64,000 nt of DNA from Neelides folsomi (lineage: Eukaryota; Arthropoda; Collembola; Neelipleona; Neelidae), in NCBI GenBank assembly GCA_034687125.1, contig JAQGBZ010000127.1, forward strand, positions 98,063 to 162,062, read 5' to 3'. The notes under the pieces were generated by a model that was not told the origin of the DNA, ran no database searches, and saw only the letters and a program-made list of their open reading frames with translations. The position numbers were made by a program, and so were the translations under genes. Positions 22,601 to 35,962 of this stretch are shown in pieces. Each line of letters begins with the position of its first letter. The first letter of the stretch is position 1.

Positions 22601-25600
22601 AACTTGCTACAACTTTCCTATAAGTGATTTGAAGTATGAAATAGAAAACTTTGAAAAAGTCAATATGATATGAGAGGAGATCGAACACAAAATTTCGCTT
22701 TCGTTTCTCATCTTTTAATGGATTTATAATAGGAAGGGGCAATTGAGGAGCTTAAGTACAAAAGTTACCCTTGAAATAAGATCCTGGGTCAAATACAAAA
22801 GAATTGTTGGTTCTTGTCCCATTACTCCCTTTATCTTCGAGGGACAGTCTCCGTCGCCTCTTTTTGGTCTCAATTGCTTCTTTGTTCTTCCGACACATGT
22901 CTTCTTGTCTTATCAGAAAGTCCTGAAATTTGTTTTTATTAAATTCCCAATTGATTTCTACCTGTCAGTTGAAAACTTTGAAACGTTTAATACTTTATTC
23001 ACCATTTTTCAAGTTTGATAAATTAATTTAAAACTCATTCCAAACAATTTTAATCATTTTCTAATATTAAAATGTGGGACGGCTAAAAGTAAAATTTAAT
23101 GAATTTGACTATAACATTATAGTACGTATTTTACATCCATAGCTTTAAATTTTGTAGAGCTATAAGTAAAAGATTTTATAGCCATGCCATGAGAGAATGG
23201 GATGAATTAATGGTTTAGTATATTATAGTTATTTTGTGAAAATAAAAATGCTATTACTCGGTCGAAAGTGCGTATAAATAAAATCATGAAAGAGACTAAA
23301 AAGAATAAATCCAGAGAATCTCCATTCGGATCTAATCAGAGAAAAACGAGGCGATTTGGCCCTCGGCTTCTTCCCATCTAAATTGTATGTCACGCTAATG
23401 GACTTCCCTCGCTACGACGACGACTAATGAAGAGGATCCAGGAAGGTGTCGTCGTTTTCTCAGGTTCCCATTACTCTCACACTCTTTCACTCGTGAAATT
23501 CTCCAAGCCAATTTCCATTATCTCCACTTACTTTTCTCTCAATTCACAAGGGTGCAACTTGCACTATTGGGAAATCTCACCATCTCTCAAATTGAATGTT
23601 TAATTTCCAGCCGGTTTTTATCGTGGCTCATTAAATAAAGACTTTTAGTCATTTTGTACTTTACAAAGAATTTGGTATTGAATTAATAATAAAAAGTCTA
23701 AAATGCAGAGAATGTAGACTCTGCTTTGTGGTATATGATAGTAGATATTTTAACTCTAAATTGAAATAAGATTTTGAAAGGCAATCTGATACCTTAAACT
23801 TTTTGTAGTCTTCAGGGTTGTGAGCTTGAGGAAATTCAAAAGCACAGCAATGATAAGGGAATGTCATCCAAGCCTCTTTGATCATCTGAAAAAGTATACA
23901 AAAGATATAAAGTTTATTTACTCGCTTCTTAAAGAATATGATACAAATTACTAAATAAGATATCAAGGAAGAAAGTCAAAAGAATTTTCAAAAGTTTTTT
24001 ACAAAAATATAAAGACCTTTGATGGCTACAAAATATAGTTTTAACGATATATAATTTCACTTATAAATAAATTCTATCTGAATTACGACATATCATGTTA
24101 TAGCTTATAGCAATTTCTTTCAAATTCATTTTAAAATTCTTTCCATATTAATTTAAAATGCCACGAAGACAATTTAGTGAAAGCGACAAAGAAGACTCGA
24201 GTTCAGAAGATTAGATCACAATAAATTTTTAAAACAAACTATTTTGTCTAACTTTATTTAAAGATGTCCGGGTATTGAATTATATCCGGTATCGATATAT
24301 ATCCGGGGGTTTAGGGTTAAGTTTTGAAAGATATCCCGGGACAAATATCGATGCTTTACGGTATACCATAAATTCTGATATAACATAAAAATCGAACAAA
24401 AATATTTATAAATGATATTATTATTATCATCTTAACACTTGAATGGATAAAAAGGGAAAATTGGAACCTCAAAGTTGTAAATAGACGGCACAACATGAAG
24501 ACGCTCAACTTTCTCCAAACGTAGAATTTCCAAGTGCTTGAGTCCTTTTGTGGGCAAAGAGTCGATTGAAGTTTCGGACAGATCCCTTAAGGGAGATGAC
24601 AAATGCAATTTTAGATACTTCTCAATTCAAAATTCCTAGTTTTATGCTTTTAAAAATAAGAAATAAAATGGAAGAAGGTGCTTATAAATTACATGAATTG
24701 TATAGATACTTTAAATTAAAAAATAATGCCCTATTGTACCATATGTCTTATATTTATTTTCCATTAAAGAAAATCTCATATAGACTACTAAATAAGCATT
24801 GAAGAAGAAACGCAAAATAAAGCACTTCGTTCTCTATAATATTTTCATTCAGGGATCGTATTTCCCTTTCTTAAATAATGCTCTTTTCAATTTAGAAATC
24901 CATTTTCAGCCTTTGCATTCGTATTAAATTACCCACTATTTACATTTGAGGAACATAAGTTGAAAATGAGGTCTTACGTAAATGTTTAATTAAAAATTCA
25001 GAGTTTGCCTATGAGTCTTGATTATCATTAATTTCATGTTCTCATTAATTACTTCTAAATAGCACTATACGTATCCTGTATGACGTAATACATTTAGCAT
25101 ACAACAAGAAGTAAATGTCGGTGCTCTTTGCAACTTCTACAATTTTACTTTCTTCTACTTTTACTTTTGATATTTGATGAACATCATGGGATCCATAGGA
25201 CATAAGAGAGATAACCCAATATAAATCCTTATTAAACCTGTTGAACCTTTAATATAGTGTAATGGCAAGATGAAAAGAAGAATAAGCCTGGAAAGGAATT
25301 TGGATTCAATAATGAAAATTCTCACAGTTCCCGCAGACTCTCAATCCCTTCAAAGGCATCCGGGTCGAGTTCTCTGAGGCCACGGTTCCCTTTTATCGCC
25401 CTTAGGATAAAAAATGATCCCAATGTAATTGGAAATGAAAAGTTCCTTAATGAGAGTTAATTTATTCATTACAACCACAAGACTCATATGGGAATATTGA
25501 AAAGTAACTTACAGTCGAGCAATTGTAGATCCTTCAAAAGCAGATGGACCAATCGTCTCCAGACGATTATAGCTCAGGGCCCTGTTTTTTAAATTATTAA

Positions 25601-28600
25601 TTCAAACTTCTTTCCAATTAGCAATCATGTTAAACTTTTAATCAAAGAACTTTTTAAAATTCATATCCAAGTTGAAACTTTTCATCGATATTTCTTATTA
25701 AAGTTTTTTCCTTTCAATTTAAGATAAAAATTGCGAGTTGGAAAAACTTCTTAATTATAATATTTATTGTCTTTTAACAATCATACGCAAACTTGAATAG
25801 GTAACGAGATTTATAATTAATAAAAGTCTATCCAGTGTTTATCTATGCTCTTATGCAGCTCTACCATATAACTCATGAATCATGAAACTATGATTAATGT
25901 TATCATACGTATAAAAGAGAACTGACTAATATAATTGTAATGTATTATGTAAATACTGATATTTACATAAAAATTAAATTGAATGAAAATTTAAAAATTA
26001 TATTATGAATCATTTAAAAATTAAAACTTACAAATGCTCCACTTTCAAGTTTTTGAAGAATCCTGGTTCAATAAATTCAATAAGATTGTTTTCCAAATCC
26101 CTGCAAAAATCAAATGGTAAAATATTTCAAATATCCAATTATCTAACATACAAAATAATGTAAATGGTATAGTGAAATGGAAATATTTCCCAAGATGCTG
26201 TAAAACTCTTTCAAAAGATCAGCATTTGCTTGTACTTATTTCCATTAAGGATTTCAGCAATTTTTGAAGGCTTAGATTTTTGATGAACCAAGAATATATT
26301 GTGAACATCAGCATGAGTATATACCCAAAAAAGAATCCGAAAAGCCCGCATTCGAGAGAATTTGATGATGAAGAGACATTTTTCCACTTTCGAAATGTCA
26401 TTCCTTCTTCATCAATCTCTAAACCTCAGAGAGAAACAAGAGCCCCCATATCCCATTTCATAAAGTACTGACTGAGAAAACAAGAAATCTTCGCAATTTC
26501 ACTTTAATAGCCATTATGGTCTGGGGAGTATAAAAGGGAAAGAAAAAATAAACAAACCATCTGGAGAAAATTGAACAAAATAGGAATTTATGATATTCTG
26601 TACTCATAAGGTATTACATATGGTATATTTACTATTAGTAAAGATATTTATTAATATACAAGGTCATATGTAAGGTTAAAAAAGAAGTAAAATACATAAT
26701 AGGATAGATATACAATATAAGCATATTCGTATATATATACAGGTATATAACTTTTTATATAACTTGTACAAAACTAATTGTAACTATTATAGCTAGTGTT
26801 AAATAGAGTAGAAGAAAGCTTTATCACTACCTACTCTATAAAAATTATTCTTTTTTACAACAGACTTTATGCATTTTTTTATATTTTCATTTAAGATCTT
26901 AATTTTATGAAAATACATGGCTTTAAATTAAGTTTTATACCAGTCAAGGGGGAAATGCATCATCGAAAGAGCTACACCTTCCAGCGAAACAAAAGTTCAT
27001 TTTAGTTATAAGGAGTATTTCATTTTAAATTGTTTGCAGAACAGAACAGAACAGAACATCAGAACATTATATCTCTGCATTTTAATGACACTGTCAAAAC
27101 GGGTCCGAAAGCACGATCTATGGTCATGTGGCTAAAAATAATTTCAGACTAAAGTTTGCCTAGTTTACCGCAAGTATAAAACGATACGTCTTGAACAGTA
27201 TCATATAATGCAAAGAAAAGGTGTAAATACTATCTGTATTTAACAGAGAAGAAAATCTTTAAACTTTGATATCGTTTCCTTTTTGCTCAATAATTAGATT
27301 GGACGTGTATTAATTACTCTTCTACAAACTGAGGATATGGAAGCACTCAGAAGAAGAAAATAATAGGGACGTCATCAAAGGCTTTCATAGACGTATTCAA
27401 AACCTAAATTGGTTATGAAAACTGAGGAGTAGTTCAAGGCTTCCAGGTTCTGAGTTCCCGGATTTCAAATCTTTCCTTCAGATAAAATGCTCTTTTCTTC
27501 TCTCTCCCACCATTGATCTTTCAGTCCTACAATGCACGTCTTGGTCTCATATAATAAATATCTCTTACACCATATGGAGAGGATCCATTGTTGAAAGCTG
27601 GCTCAAATTCGGGACTGATCTCAGTGATGAATGGACAATGCGACTGTAAACATTTTATAAAGTAAACATTCAATTATTAATACAAAGTGCCCTGTTTCGC
27701 GAAATTGTGATTGTGTATTATTTATCATTCTTTCTTTTTCATCGTTATTAGGTAATAATATTGAATTGAATACCAATCTACAAATGTAAAACAGTTATTT
27801 AACTATATAATTAATTACAATTAAGGAATTTAATAAAGAGATCACTTACATTGTTTTGAGTCTAGGGATGAACGCTTTGAAGGCTCCTAAAGAGATGTGG
27901 GTGAGTGAAGGAGCTCCTTGAATATATCTGGAATTTGAGATTGTAAATTAAATTCTTCGTTAATTCTGAATTTGAGGTACTAATTGGAATTAAATTGAAT
28001 GGTCTTATCAACTAGAATATTAGTAATACAAGATGGTGTTTATGCCTGAGAGAGAACCCAGGCGGAAGGAAAGGTTCAAAGGGATTTGGGGTTTTGAACA
28101 TAACGAGATAAGCTTTCGATAAATTAATTATTCCTCAATTGAAACGTTTAAGTTGTTGAAGTTATTTTGGGCTGGGGTGAAACTCACATGGTATCGAGAT
28201 TCCTCATGGAATAGAAAGTCCCATCCTTTATCTCTCGGAATTGTGGCAACTCGGTGAGGACTCTGGAGAGGAAAAGAGTATAACAAATTAATTACACACT
28301 TCTCTCTCTTCTTCAATCCAGATCTAATTTTCAGAGTTCTAAAGCCTTCTAATCCAAAGCCCTCTTCTTTCATATAATCAAATAAGAGGGAGTGAAAGTT
28401 CAAGAGAAATGATTCTATTGTGATTCAATTGGATTTACTTACATTTCACGGAGGGATTCTTTGTACACTTTAAGTTCTTCGTTGCCCAAAGATGTGAAGT
28501 TCTCAGCACTTTGAATCGTACTTTAAAAAATAACATTTTCTATACATGTAACTCTTGATATGCTATATTGTATATTTGTTTGTTATTATGTTCCAATTCG

Positions 28601-29873
28601 AAAATAGTGAAATTCAATAGTATTCAGAGCAATATTACATCTTCTTAAAAACTCCTATTTAGATAGCTCGACAGATCTATTGTAATTTGAATAAATCTTT
28701 GTACACTTTGATATCTTCAGGGATAGAGAGTTTAACGAATTTCTACATATTAATGTAGTTCAGGTACGTAGTACATATTATAAGAGTAAAGGTCAATTTC
28801 ACTAAAAAAATTTTATCTTATACAGAATTGTAGAATTTTACATACATCTACATAGTATGGTATGCCGTAAATGTAGCTACAATTTACTTTCAAAAATATC
28901 TCAAAAAATGAACAGTAAATATAAATACTTATTACATCATCATACAATTGGCAATTCAATTTAAAAATCAATAAAAATGATAACTCTAAATGAATTTATA
29001 TTTAATTATATAAATGATAATTTTGAAATTGAAAATTAAATCAACAGTTGGAATACAATAAATTGGCTTGAATGAAATGGTGCGGAAAATTCTCGTCACA
29101 GGAGGGACGAGTGACAAGTTTGGTAAACTTTTGTCCCTCTACTCAAATGGTGTTGGAGTTAAATAAACTCTGAGGAATTACTAGTACATAAGTAATACTC
29201 ACAGCTCTAATCTCAAGAATATGTGACTTGAACATCTTAGCAGTTCCCTTCTTCAGCACAACTTCCTACCCAACTTTTCTAATAAATCCCTTCATCCAAT
29301 CTTCGAAAGTCAAATTGCTCATCCTCAAAAATCCATTAAATGTTCTAACGCAATTCCAATATTTCCTCTCCTTTTTCCTTACATTCGATGGACGTCTGGA
29401 GCGAGGTGGCCCGGAACTCTAGAAGTCTTCCCTGTGCATTTGCACTCCACTTCTCTTGTAATCCCATCCGCAGTCGCATTCCAACACCCACATGAGCCAT
29501 TCACGTTCAGCCCAATATGAAAATCCTCATCTTCATCGTGGAACCGATGTGGTTCTTTCCCTCTAAATCCACTAATGAGACTTGCGAATTTTCCTCCCTC
29601 GTCATTAAATTTCAATTTTTTACTTGACTCTGAAAATTGTCACATTTTAATCACGATCGTTGGTTTAGCTCAAGGCTCAAAAATTGAAAAAATGTATTAA
29701 AAATCTAATACAAAGTAAATTATTCTAAATCCTCAATTTTACGTACCAATGGAAGAGATATCAATTTTCCTTCCATTGCTTTCAGAATCAACTCGAGCAA
29801 ACTCAAACAAGATTAAAAAACAAATGAAAATTTCCATTTTTGAGAAAAAGAAGAGTTCCATTTCTTCAGCCAT
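19618..29873 (-). CDS. Lgr1: Leucine-rich repeat GPCR, type A (glycoprotein hormone receptor-like, Lgr1)
   Basis: Nineteen exons, about 930-950 residues. The first (29747-29873) gives a signal peptide ([16 protein letters not shown]). The second (29383-29629) has the [15 protein letters not shown]...CKCTGK. About nine LRR exons of 70-120 bp follow near 29215, 28443-28520, 28193-28267, 27852-27930, 27575-27645, 26033-26102, 25514-25583, 25327-25406 and 24471-24591, e.g. [18 protein letters not shown]. The hinge has [11 protein letters not shown] (23793-23885), a basic exon with KKRRRR (22769-22924) and [17 protein letters not shown] (21821-22054). The 7TM exons are 21167-21461 ([29 protein letters not shown]3 ERW), 20956-21098, 20433-20708 ([17 protein letters not shown]) and 20160-20282 ([10 protein letters not shown]). 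The tail is 19618-20053. TM3 and hinge motifs match FSHR/TSHR/LHCGR. Arthropod LGR1 responds to GPA2/GPB5 (thyrostimulin), from family knowledge. The edges of the third exon are uncertain. Confidence 0.93.
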
Positions 29874-30905
29874 CAACCTCCACGTGCCTGCACACAAAAT
29901 GAATAAGTTAGACAAAACAAATACTTTAAATAAGTTATTGTTAAAGATTCAAGGTTTCTATTATATACTTATTATTTACCTATTCTGAAAGGCATTGACT
30001 AATGATGAATTGCTTTATTTACCTCATGAGAAGAATTTGATCTGATTTCTATTTTAAATCTTAGATACGACAGGTAGGTGAATTTCAATTAACGGCGATA
30101 TTAGGCACTAGAGATTACATAATTGTAATCTCAGAACTCATATCAGGTACTTAAAGATTCAATTATAACACAAGGCGGGCTATTTATTTGGGCATTTGGC
30201 ATTTATTGCTTTAACTTGAGATTACATACTATATTAGCTGCTCTATTATCCTCTCTTAGAATTAAGTTCGACGCTTTCATGTTTCCGCATACAAAAGGGT
30301 CATTATGTAACTTGATTCTCTCTTTAGAATACAGAATATTGAGATTATTATGATTATTTAACTCACAGACTTTTAGTTAAGTCCATGTGTATTTTATCTA
30401 AAGAGCCAATTTTATGTATTTAATGACCTCATCTTTATTTAATTGCTAGTCAAGTGAAAAACAAATAATTAGATCATAAATATATCATTAATATTATGAT
30501 TTATGACTTTGTCAAATCAATAAATGCACTATGATCATTTGCCTAGTATGTAACAACATCTTAGAGTTTTTTAAATAATTAAAATATACATCATGTAAAA
30601 TAATAAATTACTATTATTTTGAATGAATCAATTTTGTAGAGTAAAATGCATATTCAGGGCCCAAAGGCTTACCTTTTTTGACGAGGCTGAATGTCAAGCG
30701 ACTCCATTAGTGAAGTTAGAGTTGTATCTAAAGTCTATTATTATAAACCCAACTTCACTTCAACTCCAAAATCTTCAAAATGAATTTCTGAAATTTTATG
30801 GAGCATCACTTTGTTTTTGGTTTTATAAATATTACATTTTCAAAACTTTTGACTTATGAGATTTTCAAAATATTTTTGATAAATTAGAAAATAAGAACTC
30901 ACATT
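29874..30905. other. AT-rich region upstream of Lgr1
   Basis: Contains the presumed Lgr1 promoter side. The 78-codon plus ORF at 30623-30859 has no splice or family support. No repeat stands out. Confidence 0.4.
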
Positions 30906-31049
30906 TTACAAAATATACTTCTGATATACGGTGTCTATTTGTTCTAATTGAGTTTTGAGAATGTCTCGCCCTTCTTGTTTAGCTTCTTTTACAAATGAGC
31001 AACAAACCCGTATGGCGCGTGACGTTCTTACGGGGTCACGAGTAAGAAT
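30906..31049 (-). CDS. Exon-like C-terminal fragment, unassigned
   Basis: After an acceptor-like TTCATTAG, 47 codons stay open to a TAA. The residues read RDPVRTSRAIRVCCSFVKE followed by a helix-like AKQEGRDILKTQLEQ and ending TVYQKYIL. Codon use and amino acid balance look protein-like, and this stretch is GC-richer than its surroundings. I found no upstream exon before the mariner at 31334, so it may be the last exon of a gene I cannot trace or a stranded copy. Confidence 0.3.
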   Translation of the reverse strand: MLTRDPVRTSRAIRVCCSFVKEAKQEGRDILKTQLEQIDTVYQKYIL

Positions 31050-31333
31050 CTAATGAAGACTCTTTGAGCAATTCTCTTTTCTATTGCACTCTGGCGAATC
31101 CAGTGGCACAAAAATGTGGGAGAATCAAGTTTATTCTTACAGATTCCTCAGTGTTTATGACGAAGATTCATCTTCATTCTTGAGACCTAAAGACAAAACG
31201 AAGTGTCGAGATGAATATAAATTATAAATGAAAATTCTTAGCGAGAATGAAAGAATGTTAAATGAACCACAGATTTTGTTGGAAAGAGCCTAAGATTCTT
31301 AAACTTGACAATTTCATATATTGTCTGTATGTA

Positions 31334-32115
31334 TCAGATCATAGCATATTATGTGTCTTATTGTGTTAATGGAAATGCAAAAAATTGCAAAAATTTATTT
31401 AACTCAATTTCTATAACATGAAGCAATTATCTAACTAAAGTATGGTACAAATCAAAGGTAGTTTCCATTATTTTCAAAACATTTTCTCCATTGACATTCC
31501 AATCTATTAATTCCTTCCTCCCAGAATTGTGGTGTGCGAAATCCTAACCAGTTGTTTACTGCAGTTTCTAAATCATCTTCGTTTTCAAATCGTTGACCTC
31601 TCAAGAATCTTTCCATGTGAGAAAATAAGTGAAAGTCAAATGGAGAAATGTCTGGAGAATAAGGCGGGTGTGGAAGGGTTTCGATTCCAAATCTGTCCAA
31701 TGTGTCTTTAACAATTTGACATGTATGAGGACGAGCATTGTCGTGGAGCAAGCGTTTATTATATCTTCAGTTCTGGCACTTGGTCGTCCAGTAGAAAGTA
31801 TCTTTTGAACAGAAGTCCTTCCTGATGAAAACTTGGACATCCATCGGCTCACAGTTCTATCACTCATACACGATTCGCCGTAAAGTTCTCTCATAAATCT
31901 ACAAACTTAGGAAGGTTGCAACCCTTGTGACCAATATACTCGAATTGTTGACCTCTGTTCTTCAAAAGAGTTAATAAGTAAACGATTCCTTGAAACTTCT
32001 GAATTTTAAGATACTCAAATAGTTAAAAAAATTAATTGATTATTTTCCCTATGTTGCCAATGTAAATTTGAATTTTGCATAAGACCAATAAGACACATAA
32101 TTTGGTATGATCTGA
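31334..32115 (-). mobile_element. Internally deleted mariner element
   Basis: The ends are inverted repeats (TCAGATCATA...ATTATGTGTCTTATTG, about 32 bp, few mismatches) flanked by TA on both sides (31332-31333 and 32116-32117), the usual Tc1/mariner target. About 780 bp remain of a normal length near 1.3 kb. The minus strand keeps an N-terminal helix-turn-helix piece and a C-terminal catalytic piece; the middle is gone. Confidence 0.88.
31452..31894 (-). pseudogene. Mariner transposase remnant
   Basis: The N-terminal part reads MRELYGESCMSDRTVSRWM and STGRPSART, the DNA-binding region. The C-terminal part reads MLHDNARPHTC and PPYSPDISPFDFHLF, the second and third catalytic Asp with 34 residues between them (the DD34D spacing of mariner). 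The two parts are in different frames and the first catalytic Asp is missing, so it cannot make an active enzyme. Confidence 0.88.
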
Positions 32116-33297
32116 TATATTGATGCGTTGCCATTCTAATTATAATGCTTTATAGTTAGTTTTTATTACATGAACTAATTAGTGTTTTAATATATTTTGT
32201 AAGTGTTTGCAAGAGTTGTTTAATCTTTATGGGCGAATTTAATTTATGCAAATTAGTTTCTTGAAAGTGGCGAGAGATCAAATGATGCAATTAAGTAGCA
32301 TTGCCATATAATAAGGGGTTAAACATTTATTTTTTGTTATACCATTTCCGGACGACTACTGGACTCTGTTGAAGTTCTCAAAATCCGGCCAATATTCTAG
32401 ACATTGAATCCATGTTGTGACTTGTGAGTGTGAGGGCAAGTTGCCGATTTAACAGTGAATGAACTCGTAAAAATAAAACTTATCCATCCGGACTTTACAT
32501 TCTCATGCCCAACCATTATCATTTTGCGAGCGACGTCTAGTATTTGTAAGTATTTGATACAATTGGAAAGAGTTCCATATAAGTAGATGCCATTAATTTT
32601 AGCCAAAGCCTCTATTTGATTTTTTCTATAAAATGAGTACTAAAAATAGGTTTTTTGCAATATAAGACAACAAATGGTCCTTTGCTCCCACTTTCTCCGT
32701 TCTAAATAGACCATTAGGGAATAGCTTACGAATACATAGCTTCCTTTCTATAAAAATTCATAATCCTTTTATTATTATTTGGAACCATAATTGGTTAATT
32801 GATTTACTTTTGGTTTATAAATTGTATACCCTATTACATTTAAGCAATGCTTTGTTGCAATTAATAAAAAAAACTGATATTGGAGCTCTAATATAATTAT
32901 GCAATCAAGGGGGAAATTAGAAGAAGTAATTTATAAATTTATGTCCATACAATATTGTAGAAGGCATAAATTGGCGCACCTTTCCACGAACTCTTCAATA
33001 AAATTTTAATTCTTGATATCCGAAACATTATGAATTCATCCTGCTTTTAAATTTGCAGTCGTTTTTGAATATTTATTAATTGTGGCACACAATCGGCTTT
33101 CAATTTCCTTCCAAGCCAAAATTTATTTAAAAATAGGAAAGGTATTAAGTTTCTTTTACCTGACTCGTAGAGTTTTTATCCAATTGAACTCAAATGAATG
33201 TTCCAAAACGCGTACAATTTTGTATTGTTTTTAACAAGAAAAAGTAGTCGTATATTCACTGTGTAAAACTACATGTCGAGTCGAAACCATCAAATAT
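32116..33297. other. Mostly AT-rich intergenic region
   Basis: A GC-richer patch at about 32340-32620 has a 69-codon minus ORF with no recognised family. The rest is AT-rich with no supported gene. Confidence 0.35.
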
Positions 33298-33600
33298 TTA
33301 ATCTTGTATTAAAGGGTTGCTCTTCTTTTGTAATTTATGTGACGGGAAATGTTCTTGTATGGTGAGGGACAAAGAGGAAGGAGTCTCACGGAAGTCTGCC
33401 GGCGACTGGAAGGAGGTTTGGAGAAGAAACGGGATTTTATCCGCTTTCTCCACATCCAGACCCGACAAATAGATTCGGTTATCTCCCGTCCCACCGATTC
33501 CGTTCCAAAGCACAGAACTGCCCTCAATCACTCCCAGGCCGAAAATGAGTTGGTTAATTGAGAATCTTCCACTGTTGGCCTTCACCATCGAGAGAGGAAG
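33298..33600. other. GC-richer island with overlapping ORFs
   Basis: A roughly 300-bp patch with a 96-codon minus ORF (33298-33588, containing FSINQLIFGLGVIEG), a second minus frame of 72 codons and a plus ORF of 70 codons. Three open frames over the same bases indicate low stop density from GC content rather than coding. No domain recognised. Confidence 0.3.
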
Positions 33601-35962
33601 TGTTTGTTTGCAAAGTTACGATTATCATCCTCATATACATAAATTCCCAAATAATGCAAATGTGCACTTGAGTGATTCCATAGAATAGATGTCTGTAGAT
33701 GAGACCGCGACCCAATAAGCTCACTCATTGCCACATATTCAAATGAATTGTGTATCATTACTCACAATGCATGGTTAATAGAGTAATATTATGAGAAAAT
33801 TACTATTTTCTGCCAATCTCATCTCCCCATACGGATAAGTTTAATTGCAATGCCATGTCCTTTGTCGAAGGGAAGAGTTCCTTATTATTTGTTTTCTGTC
33901 CTGAGGCTTGGGAAGATGAGCCAGGTGGGATAAAAGGAGGACAATTTAATTACCAAAAACTTGCCAGAGAAGAAAATTAAGATGAAGTGCAAATAACTTT
34001 GAAGAGGTTCAAAGATGTTCAAATTCTAATTTCTTAGCTCATGTATTTACAGTCTATCCACACTATCCAGGAGTTTCCAGGAGCGAGAACGAGAGCATTG
34101 ATAGGCAGTTAACATGGAGAAAATTACATTTCACTGGTCCATCAACCCTTTTGTCACCAAAATTGAATCCTTTCCGAAGCACTTACAAACTTACAACACA
34201 ATACGAGTCGGACATTCTCACATAACAATGTTCTAAATATTAATCCTTTCATCCTACCCTTTCCTCTCCAAATTAAACCTAACGTTTAATTCGTTTTAAG
34301 AACCCTTTGTTATTTCCTCAATTTGGTTCTCGAGACAAAGTCATTCCCAGATATGGGAAAATTTAATTGTTATTCATTATTAATTTATCAAGTTAGTAAG
34401 CTGTGAACAATAAAATAATGACTTCAATAAATTGCTTATATTCAGATTTTACATAATATTAATCCAACCATTTAAGATTTTTATTTTATTCTAGATAATA
34501 TACCAATGTAATTATGTGAGCTTCATAATATCTGTAGCATGGCCAGATAAAAATCAATGAAGAATAATTGACCAACACTGCAAGATCATCTCAAGAGTTG
34601 AGATGAACATCACTGTAATTAGTGGATGAAGAAAGATTAAAGAACCATAAGTTAATGCAATGATATTGTATACCATCAAACAGAAGTAGAACAAGAGCTT
34701 AAAAGAGAACGGAAGCGGAGTTGGAGCTATATTGTATAAGAATAATTTATTGCACACCGAATTCCAGACCATTTTGTGAAAAGGAAATCCATTAGAGGAC
34801 ACAATAGAGATGAGACAAGACACAGATTCATTTCATGATCACTCACAAGCCCTTAACATAAAGCTTTAAGAACCGAAGATGAAGTGCATCTTGTAACTAA
34901 CTTCTTAATCTAGATCTTCATTATTTCAATTCATTAATTCAACATCAAATGAACGTGAAAAGTTAAGAACGAAGAGATGAAGCTTATTTTATTTATAATA
35001 ATTATTATTTTGTAAACGATATTAAAAATATTGTAGAAATTTTCATGAAATGGAGTACAAAGCGACAAGTGAAGTAAATAGAGCTTTTATTGAAGGTTGC
35101 AGTCGAAAATTGAAGTCCTATCTTAAGCCAGAGTTGGTTTCAGAGCAGAGAGGAGCTAATTAATTAAGTGGTGAGATTTTACTGATATATCGACCCAATC
35201 AGAACACAAAATTCAAATCAGAAAACAAGGAAATAAAATGTTTTCATCCATTGTTCCATACCTCATATATTGAAACATGTCTTTGTGGTTAAACACACTT
35301 TGATTTTCAATTTATTTGTATTGTAGCCTATATCAATACATATAAAGAACTTGTACCAATATTTAGTAATAAATACTAATATGTAAGACTAATAAACTAA
35401 TAACTAACAATAAATAAAGCATATGACTAATAAGCCCAATAACTAATATTTAAATATATTCACCATTACAGTTAGTACATAAATGAATGTAAGTGTAGTA
35501 GGTATGTTAAATGAAGATAATCTTATATACAATGTATACCTAAACTAAAGCACACACCTGTAGTAAGATAGTAGACATTTAGATATATATGACGTTTATT
35601 TTATGCTTATATACATGTAAAAAGTACTTTGTTCAATTTGGATCATAAAGCTACTCTGAATTCAAACTAAATTAAATTATCCTTTGGTAGCTTAAATTAA
35701 GTGAATTTTATTGAGAAGTAAATTACGATTTCCTCATTTCAAACAAAATATAATTTGCGATCTGATTAGAATTAGTACAAAGGATATTGAAATTAATATT
35801 TAATGTGCATTACAAATACTCAAAGTCAGAGTAAAAGATAACTAATATAATAAAGAAAACAAAGTTTCAATTACTTAGCGTTTGATATACAGACCACATT
35901 TGCTATACTTTGGGTTCAAATAATTTAGTTAATGGAGTTTATGGTTGTCGTTGAAAATGTCC
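33601..35962. other. Intergenic region without a supported gene
   Basis: Moderate GC up to about 34350, then AT-rich. A minus ORF at 34554-34823 would encode 89 mostly hydrophobic residues with two possible membrane helices; it has no identified partner exon or family and may be chance. Nothing else stands out. Confidence 0.35.

Noticed and set aside
24230-24360. Short palindromic repeats (ATATCC, CCCGGG, ATCGAT) resembling a small element
   Set aside because: Units are 6-12 bp, irregular and inside an Lgr1 intron; no terminal repeats or target duplication could be defined.
24548-24802. 84-codon plus ORF
   Set aside because: Overlaps the last LRR exon of Lgr1 in antisense and runs into intron sequence.
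27036-27058. AACAG repeats in an Lgr1 intron as a CRISPR-like or satellite array
   Set aside because: Only four short units; simple sequence slippage.
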